A stretch of 49,926 nucleotides of DNA, from NCBI GenBank assembly GCA_902767015.1, contig CACXFV010000032.1, forward strand, positions 1 through 49,926, in the 5' to 3' direction. The position numbers were made by a program, and so were the translations under genes. Of the stretch, positions 44,648 through 49,926 are shown piece by piece. Positions within the stretch are counted from its first letter, which is position 1. Each line of letters begins with the position of its first letter. The DNA is from an uncultured Lachnospiraceae bacterium. GTDB taxonomy: Bacteria > Bacillota > Clostridia > Lachnospirales > Lachnospiraceae. A model generated the notes under the pieces. It saw only the letters and a list, made by a program, of their open reading frames with translations. It was not told the origin of the DNA and ran no database searches.

Positions 44648-46708
44648 TTACTGACCGATTTCTTTCTGTGCCACTTCCTCTGGTGCCTGTTCATATCTGG
44701 CAAACTCATAAGAAAACAATCCACTTCCCCTTGTCATGGAATATAGTCTTGTATCATACTCATAAAGCTCCAGATAAGGGATATCTGCCAGAATCTCCTG
44801 AACTCCATCATCAACCGGATTCATTCCTAATACTCTGGCTCTGCGCTTGTTAAGGTCGCCCATAACATCTCCCGTATACTGTGCCGGCACTACCACCTTC
44901 AGCGTTGCAATCGGCTCAAGCAAGACAGGCTTTGCCTCCATAAACCCTTTCTTGAATGCCTGCTCTGTAGCCACCTTAAATGCCATCTCTGAGGAATCCA
45001 CAGAATGATAGCTTCCATCATAGAGAACTACTTTGACACCCGTTACCGGATATTTTGCCAGAGGACCGCACTTCACGGATTCAGCAATACCTTTTTCCAC
45101 CGCTGGAAAATAATTCTTCGGCACAGTACCTCCTACCACGGTCTGTTCAAAAATATATGGTGTATCCACATCACCCGACGGCTCTAATGTCAGCTTTACA
45201 TGACCATACTGTCCGTGACCTCCGGACTGCTTCTTGTACTTATATTCTGTGTCAACCTTCTTTCTGATAGTCTCCTTGAAGGCAATTCTTGGCGGCATCA
45301 GTTCAATTTCCACTTTATATTTTTCCTGAAGAATGCTTTGTACTACCTCCAAGTGCTGGCCGCTGATACCGTAGAGAAGTGTCTGACCATTCTCACTGTC
45401 ATTGACATGGCGAAGTGTCAGGTCTTCCATTAACAGCTTGGCAAGCGCCTGGGATATCTTATCTTCATCCCCCTTCTTCTTTGCCTGATAGCGTCTGTAT
45501 ACATATGGTTTGGAAATAGCTGCGCGAATATAGGTAACCGGATTCTTTCTGGTGGACAGTGAATCGGTTGTCAGACTGGAAGAAAGTTTCGCCAATGCAC
45601 CGATATCTCCGGCATGAAGCTCCTTTACCTCCTCCACTTTGTTTCCGCAGATTACGTATATCTTACCCAATTTTTCGTCCGTATCCCTATGGTAATTGTA
45701 TAAAATATCCTCCGGTTTCAACACACCGGAATTTACCTTGATGAGCGAATACTTTCCAATATACGGGTCTGCGATTGTCTTAAAGATATAGGCTGATTTC
45801 GGCTTCGCAAAATGATAGTCCGCCTCAAACACTTCATTACTTACTGTATTAATTCCTGCACATTTACACCTGTCAGGACCCGGAAAATACTTTACGATAT
45901 CTGCCATCAGCGTATACATTCCTCTTGCCTGTGTATTCGCTCCCATCAGAACCGGAACAACCGAACCATCAAAGACACCTACCCGCAAAGCCTGTCGAAT
46001 CTCATCTTCCGAAAATTCGTCTCCGTTAAAGAAGCGCTCCATAAATTCCTCACTGGTCTCCGCGATTGCCTCCAACAGTGCCTCTCTGCAGATGGCAAGA
46101 TTATTCTGTGAATAATCCGGAACATCAAACTTATCTACCGAACCTTTATCATTCCAGCGCTTTGCCTTCTGCTGAATGACATTGACATACCCTACAAACT
46201 GCTCATTTTCACGAATCGGCAAATGAAATGGCGCAATTCTCTTTCCATACATATCCTGCAGATTCTGAACCACTTCCCGAAAGCTTGCTTTATCATCATC
46301 CATATCCGTCACAAAAATCATTCTCGGAAGATTTCTCTTCTCACAAAATTCCCACGCACGCTTTGTTCCCACTTCGATTCCTGCTTTTCCGGAAATGACG
46401 ATAACCGCCGCATCTGCTACAGATACAGCCTCCTCTGTCTCTCCTACAAAGTCAAAGGAGCCCGGCGTATCTAAGAGATTAATCTTATATTCTCCCCATG
46501 GAATCGGAATCACGGAAGTCTTCATCGAAATTTTCATCTTGATTTCTTCCTTGTCGCAATCACTCAGAGTGTTACCGCTATCTACAGTTCCCATGCGCTT
46601 TGTCAATCCCGCCAGATATGCCATCGCCTCTGCTAATGAAGTCTTGCCGGCACCTCCATGTCCCAAGAGGACAACATTACGGATTTTATCCGTGGTAAAT
46701 ACATTCAT
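44648..46708 (-). CDS. Elongation factor G-like GTPase (EF-G paralogue)
   Basis: A 686-residue translational GTPase. The G1 motif is GHGGAGKTSLAEA (residues about 16-28), rather than the AHIDAGKTT of housekeeping EF-G. Next come NLLDTPGSFDFVGETEEAVS and the G4 region RMIFVTDMDDDK. Domains II to V follow, with domain IV PGVPKNYF-like (VVGGTVPKNYFPAVEKGI) and the C-terminal MGDLNKRRARVLGMNP. It is the divergent EF-G2/FusA2 type that many Clostridia carry in addition to fusA. Its role, whether recycling, stress or ribosome protection, is not settled. The promoter is at 46778-46806. Confidence 0.93.
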   Translation of the reverse strand: MNVFTTDKIRNVVLLGHGGAGKTSLAEAMAYLAGLTKRMGTVDSGNTLSDCDKEEIKMKISMKTSVIPIPWGEYKINLLDTPGSFDFVGETEEAVSVADAAVIVISGKAGIEVGTKRAWEFCEKRNLPRMIFVTDMDDDKASFREVVQNLQDMYGKRIAPFHLPIRENEQFVGYVNVIQQKAKRWNDKGSVDKFDVPDYSQNNLAICREALLEAIAETSEEFMERFFNGDEFSEDEIRQALRVGVFDGSVVPVLMGANTQARGMYTLMADIVKYFPGPDRCKCAGINTVSNEVFEADYHFAKPKSAYIFKTIADPYIGKYSLIKVNSGVLKPEDILYNYHRDTDEKLGKIYVICGNKVEEVKELHAGDIGALAKLSSSLTTDSLSTRKNPVTYIRAAISKPYVYRRYQAKKKGDEDKISQALAKLLMEDLTLRHVNDSENGQTLLYGISGQHLEVVQSILQEKYKVEIELMPPRIAFKETIRKKVDTEYKYKKQSGGHGQYGHVKLTLEPSGDVDTPYIFEQTVVGGTVPKNYFPAVEKGIAESVKCGPLAKYPVTGVKVVLYDGSYHSVDSSEMAFKVATEQAFKKGFMEAKPVLLEPIATLKVVVPAQYTGDVMGDLNKRRARVLGMNPVDDGVQEILADIPYLELYEYDTRLYSMTRGSGLFSYEFARYEQAPEEVAQKEIGQ

Positions 46709-46777
46709 ACAGCTACCTCCTCATGTAATATTTCATTGTAATTTTAATACCTTCGTCAGAACCATTTACTAACTATC

Positions 46778-46806
46778 ATTATATCGTATTTTATATGCGC
46801 TTACAA
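46778..46806 (-). promoter_or_regulatory. Predicted promoter of the EF-G paralogue
   Basis: On the minus strand, TTGTAA (46806-46801) and TATAAT (46783-46778) are spaced by 17 bases, about 70 bases before the start codon. Confidence 0.6.
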
Positions 46807-46867
46807 TGTTTTTTTACCGTTCAATTTTGTTTCATCAATCAATTGCCGGAGCTGTGTCCAATGTATC

Positions 46868-47656
46868 TTATTCATCTATCTGCACATTCCTATCCTTTAT
46901 AAGCCGGCAGCTCAGTCTGTAGGACAAGTAATATAGAAGCAGTGACACAATCAACATAACCGACTCCACAACGGTAAGTGCTAACAGATGTCGATTGCAC
47001 CATTGATGTATCTTTTCAATATGAATATTCTTTAAGACAGAAAGATTGCCAAAGAAAATATATCCTATAACACCGAAACAAAGACATAACAAAAGAGATG
47101 TTTTAATGACGGAACCCCTCTTAGAACCCAGAATCAGAAAGAAAGGCAATTCTATCGCCATTAAAACCAGTAAAAGACCAAAGCATCCTACTAACATTCC
47201 CCCTAATTTCTTCACAAAATCTGCCGACGAATCATTACCTGCATTACAAAGATAAATAAAAAGCCATATATAGGATACTAATAAAAATATATAATCCAGC
47301 ACCGCCAAAAATACATATTTTGATGCAATATATATATTTCTGCCAAATGGCAGTGCAGAAATAAACTTTGCCGCCTTCCCCCTTTCATCCATTTTGATAA
47401 CATTTATCATGCCATTAGGAATAAACGAAAATAGGGAAAAAATCAGCAAAATCAATGCATACTCTAAAAAAACATCATACGCTGCTCCATAGGTGCTCAT
47501 AAAACTTACTTTATCTCCCTCAAAGATAGTTTCCGTCATATCTGTTCCCGGGAAAATCAGTCTTATGGCAAGGAACAAAACTGTGGCACATAAATAAATC
47601 AATGCTATTTTCTTTCCCTTTATCGCAACAAAATCCTTATACAAAAGTCCTGCCAT
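46868..47656 (-). CDS. ABC-2 type transporter permease (second subunit)
   Basis: A 262-residue integral membrane protein with six hydrophobic segments. It starts MAGLLYKDFVAIKGKKIALI, the usual cytoplasmic lead-in of ABC-2 permeases, and keeps IKMDERGKAAKFISALPFGR between helices two and three. The start at 47656 follows GGAGG and overlaps the stop of the upstream permease gene (TGATG), so translation is coupled. It is the last gene of the GntR-ABC operon. The substrate is unknown; such systems often export peptides or respond to cell-wall antibiotics. Confidence 0.88.
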   Translation of the reverse strand: MAGLLYKDFVAIKGKKIALIYLCATVLFLAIRLIFPGTDMTETIFEGDKVSFMSTYGAAYDVFLEYALILLIFSLFSFIPNGMINVIKMDERGKAAKFISALPFGRNIYIASKYVFLAVLDYIFLLVSYIWLFIYLCNAGNDSSADFVKKLGGMLVGCFGLLLVLMAIELPFFLILGSKRGSVIKTSLLLCLCFGVIGYIFFGNLSVLKNIHIEKIHQWCNRHLLALTVVESVMLIVSLLLYYLSYRLSCRLIKDRNVQIDE

Positions 47657-48423
47657 CAGATGGTACCTCCTTTCCGTTCTGTCACAAACACACTCAGGAT
47701 ATAAGACAAAATAAGACACAAAAGACTTATCACAAATATAGTAACCGACATATGTTGAATTTTTTCGGCAGTCTGAAAAAAAATCAGTAAAATATCTCCA
47801 TTTAAAAACAACATTTTATAAAACGTCTTATATTTTATCAGTATTCCCGTGAGTACCATAATGATAACCGGAAGTGTTCCCACAAGCCCTGTTTTTTCAC
47901 CGCCTATGATATAAGCAAGAACGATTAAAATGGACAGATAGATGAGAATCACTCCTGTAAAACAGATAAGATATCTCATATACTCATCAAAATTGATAAT
48001 TGTGGTGAGTAATGACAGCACCAGTGAGAGAATCAGTGAGATACAAAGACCTGTCAATGTAAAACTAATTCCGGATATATATCTTGCTGCAACCCGTTTT
48101 CTCACGGAAATAGGAAATGCCGACATAAGTTTTTCAAAGGACGCATTGTAATCATCCAAAAAAATCTCTGTTACATTTCCTGTAAAAGCAATCGGTATAA
48201 AAAGACAAAACAACATCACCAATTTTGTCAATCCGATAGTTATTTTCTCACTCACAGCGTTTTCATCTGTCTGTATTTTTTCAAGAAATCTGCCAACATT
48301 TCCAAATTTTACACTTAAAACAAACATAATCGAAATGACAAATACAGAGACGACAACAAAGATAAAAAATCTCATCTGTTTCCGAAGGGAGAACATGTCT
48401 TTTATCATTAATCCTTTCATCAT
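47656..48423 (-). CDS. ABC-2 type transporter permease (first subunit)
   Basis: A 255-residue membrane protein with six hydrophobic segments. It opens MMKGLMIKDMFSLRKQMRFF and has NASFEKLMSAFPISVRKRVA between helices two and three, a pattern shared with its neighbour permease. It probably forms a heterodimer with that protein. Its start overlaps the stop of the ATPase gene by four bases. Confidence 0.88.
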   Translation of the reverse strand: MMKGLMIKDMFSLRKQMRFFIFVVVSVFVISIMFVLSVKFGNVGRFLEKIQTDENAVSEKITIGLTKLVMLFCLFIPIAFTGNVTEIFLDDYNASFEKLMSAFPISVRKRVAARYISGISFTLTGLCISLILSLVLSLLTTIINFDEYMRYLICFTGVILIYLSILIVLAYIIGGEKTGLVGTLPVIIMVLTGILIKYKTFYKMLFLNGDILLIFFQTAEKIQHMSVTIFVISLLCLILSYILSVFVTERKGGTI

Positions 48424-49292
48424 AACCTCCCATTTTTCTTTACATAATAAATCATAATGTCTTCAAGAGAAGGTGCTTCCACCAGCAAATCAGGACATTT
48501 TTTGTGAATTTTGCTTCTGTCTGTTACCAATACCTCCGCACCAAAAGAAGAAATCTCACGATAGACAATATACTCCGAATCTATCGTTTTGACTTCATCC
48601 TTCTTACACTTCACAATCCCATGACTTTGAAGAATTTCATCCTTATATCCTGACAACAGGATTTTTCCGCCGTTAATAAAAACAACCATATCTGCAATTT
48701 TCTCCAAATCAGAGGTGATATGCGAAGACAACAAAATGGTGTGGTCTTCTTCAACCACATACTCCCTGAAAATCTGCAGCATCTCACTTCGCACTATCGG
48801 ATCTAGTCCCGATGTCGGCTCATCCATGATGAGAAGATTTGCGTGATGTGAAAGTGCCGTGGCAATCTGAAGCTTCATTCGCATACCTCTGGAAAAGGAA
48901 CCACATTTCTTTTTAATTGGCAGTGAGAACCTTTTCATATAGTCGAAAAACAATTCTTCATCCCAATCTCTGTAAATATTTTTCATAATAATATTGATGT
49001 CTTTGCCGGTAAGAAAATCGTGAAATCCCATCTCATCAAACACAACACCGATATCCTGCTTTAAAATTTCACTTTTTCCATCAATACTTTCACCAAACAG
49101 AAAGACTTCCCCTTCATCTCTTTTAATGGAATCCAACATAATCTGTATCGTAGTCGTCTTTCCTGCTCCGTTTTGTCCGATAAAGCCACAGACACATCCC
49201 TGTGGTACAGAAAAGCTTACCTTATCAAGTCTGAAATCCCCATAATCTTTTACAATACCCTTTAACTCAATGACGTTCTTCTCTTCGTCCAT
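48420..49292 (-). CDS. ABC transporter ATP-binding protein
   Basis: A 290-residue ATPase subunit. Walker A is GQNGAGKTT (about residues 39-47), the signature region is GSFSRGMRMKLQIATALSHH, Walker B is LLIMDEPTSGLDP, and the H-loop is LLSSHITSDLEKI. The signature reads FSRGM instead of LSGGQ, as in many YtrB-like and bacitracin-type exporters. It is 59 bases downstream of the GntR regulator and coupled to the two permeases. Confidence 0.94.
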   Translation of the reverse strand: MDEEKNVIELKGIVKDYGDFRLDKVSFSVPQGCVCGFIGQNGAGKTTTIQIMLDSIKRDEGEVFLFGESIDGKSEILKQDIGVVFDEMGFHDFLTGKDINIIMKNIYRDWDEELFFDYMKRFSLPIKKKCGSFSRGMRMKLQIATALSHHANLLIMDEPTSGLDPIVRSEMLQIFREYVVEEDHTILLSSHITSDLEKIADMVVFINGGKILLSGYKDEILQSHGIVKCKKDEVKTIDSEYIVYREISSFGAEVLVTDRSKIHKKCPDLLVEAPSLEDIMIYYVKKNGRL

Positions 49293-49351
49293 TTCATCAT
49301 TTCCTCCATATTCTGCTAAATATTCAATTATCTTATAGCGTTGCGTGTATT

Positions 49352-49735
49352 TTATATATCTGATTTATCCTCATAAAGAACCTGCAGCATTTCTGACAGC
49401 TCTCCATATGATATTTTTCCCAGAATTGCATTATCAACGGCATTTTCAAGCAATTCCTGCACAGCAAAACGCATATTCTCCTTCATAAGTTCTTCATTTA
49501 TATTCTTTACAAAAGTTCCCTTTCCGATAACACTTTCGATATAACCGTCTCTCTCCAAATCGCCATAGGCTCGCTTTGTAGTGATGACGCTCATCTTAAG
49601 TTCCTTAGCCAGTACCCTTATAGATGGAAGTACATCTCCCGGGCTAAGCTCTCCTGTCATAATCTGACTTTTTATCTGCTCCTCAATCTGCTCATAAAGT
49701 GGAACCCCTGAGCTATTACTGATAATGATATCCAT
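49352..49735 (-). CDS. GntR family transcriptional regulator (YtrA subfamily)
   Basis: A 127-residue repressor-type regulator. The winged-helix DNA-binding domain is typical GntR (PLYEQIEEQIKSQIMTGELS, then LAKELKMSVITTKRAYGDLE, GYIESVIGKGTFV). The short C-terminal helical part of about 50 residues places it in the YtrA group, which usually controls a linked ABC transporter. The start at 49735 follows AAGGA by seven bases; the frame is open 28 codons further into the promoter. A perfect palindrome overlaps its own -10. Confidence 0.93.
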   Translation of the reverse strand: MDIIISNSSGVPLYEQIEEQIKSQIMTGELSPGDVLPSIRVLAKELKMSVITTKRAYGDLERDGYIESVIGKGTFVKNINEELMKENMRFAVQELLENAVDNAILGKISYGELSEMLQVLYEDKSDI

Positions 49736-49779
49736 GTCTTTTTCCTTTACATAAGATGCAATGTTAAAATGTTTATAGT

Positions 49780-49798
49780 GTATATAATCATTATATAC
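49780..49798. promoter_or_regulatory. Palindromic operator of the GntR-ABC operon
   Basis: A perfect 19-bp palindrome with 9-bp arms, GTATATAAT and ATTATATAC, around one central C. It overlaps the -10 box, so a bound dimer would block RNA polymerase. Binding by the adjacent GntR protein is inference. Confidence 0.7.
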
Positions 49799-49819
49799 TC
49801 TTGTATGAATGTATGTCAA
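49790..49819 (-). promoter_or_regulatory. Predicted promoter of the GntR-ABC operon
   Basis: On the minus strand, consensus TTGACA (49819-49814) and consensus TATAAT (49795-49790) are spaced by 18 bases. Confidence 0.75.
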
Positions 49820-49926
49820 TATTTTTTTTCATAAGACCTCTTTTAACTACATCAGGCACCAAATGACAGATATTATCCTCTCGTATCTTTGTTTGAACAA
49901 CCCTTTGACATAAAAAGTTCCGCAAA

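Noticed and set aside
49820-49926. Possible gene start or promoter at the right edge
   Set aside because: A TTGACA on the plus strand near 49905 has no -10 inside the window; nothing can be supported.

Overview
The window is chromosomal DNA of a low-GC, anaerobic, Gram-positive bacterium of the class Clostridia, most likely a Lachnospiraceae member. The basis is the ATP synthase gene order (rpiB, dCMP deaminase, then atpZ/I to atpC), a long pyrophosphatase with CBS domains, an EF-G paralogue, strong Shine-Dalgarno sites and sigma-A type promoters. The family placement is inference; there is no rRNA. Almost everything is on the minus strand. Only recQ at the left edge and one acetyltransferase near 30 kb are on the plus strand.

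Left part (1-12.4 kb): recQ runs toward the ATP synthase operon, and the two share a bidirectional terminator. The operon reads, in transcription order, rpiB, dCMP deaminase, atpZ-like, atpI-like, atpB, E, F, H, A, G, D, C. The c subunit carries the full set of residues that bind sodium in Ilyobacter, so the enzyme is predicted to be Na+-coupled. murA lies upstream with its own promoter and a long structured leader.

Middle part (12.4-29.7 kb): a TOPRIM/AAA ATPase of the OLD/DUF4435 kind follows a flavin reductase and a CBS-type manganese pyrophosphatase. Before these comes a cell-envelope cluster: an 810-residue single-pass extracytoplasmic protein, a TcaA-like membrane-anchored protein, a membrane-anchored protein built of about ten 19-20 residue repeats, a MoxR ATPase, a DUF58 protein, a multi-pass DUF4129-like protein and two small membrane proteins. 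This is the best candidate for an undescribed multi-gene system. Upstream are a methyltransferase, a glycogen debranching enzyme interrupted in frame by a 75-bp palindromic repeat unit, and tadA.

Right part (29.8-49.9 kb): metG, tatD and rsmA head a group that continues into an acidic-repeat protein and a degenerate HD-GYP protein. Next are a large secreted protein that probably starts at an ATT codon, a GNAT, an EF-Tu-domain-2/SseB protein, a C_GCAxxG_C_C protein, a FIST-GGDEF protein whose cyclase domain has lost a segment and its frame, a lipoprotein, an EF-G paralogue and an autoregulated GntR-ABC transporter operon with a perfect palindromic operator.

I saw no rRNA, tRNA, CRISPR, transposase or phage gene. 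Signs of genome dynamics are limited to the palindromic unit at 27.3 kb, an apparent pair of intergenic repeats (12.3 and 43.4 kb), the GGDEF deletion and in-gene tandem repeats.
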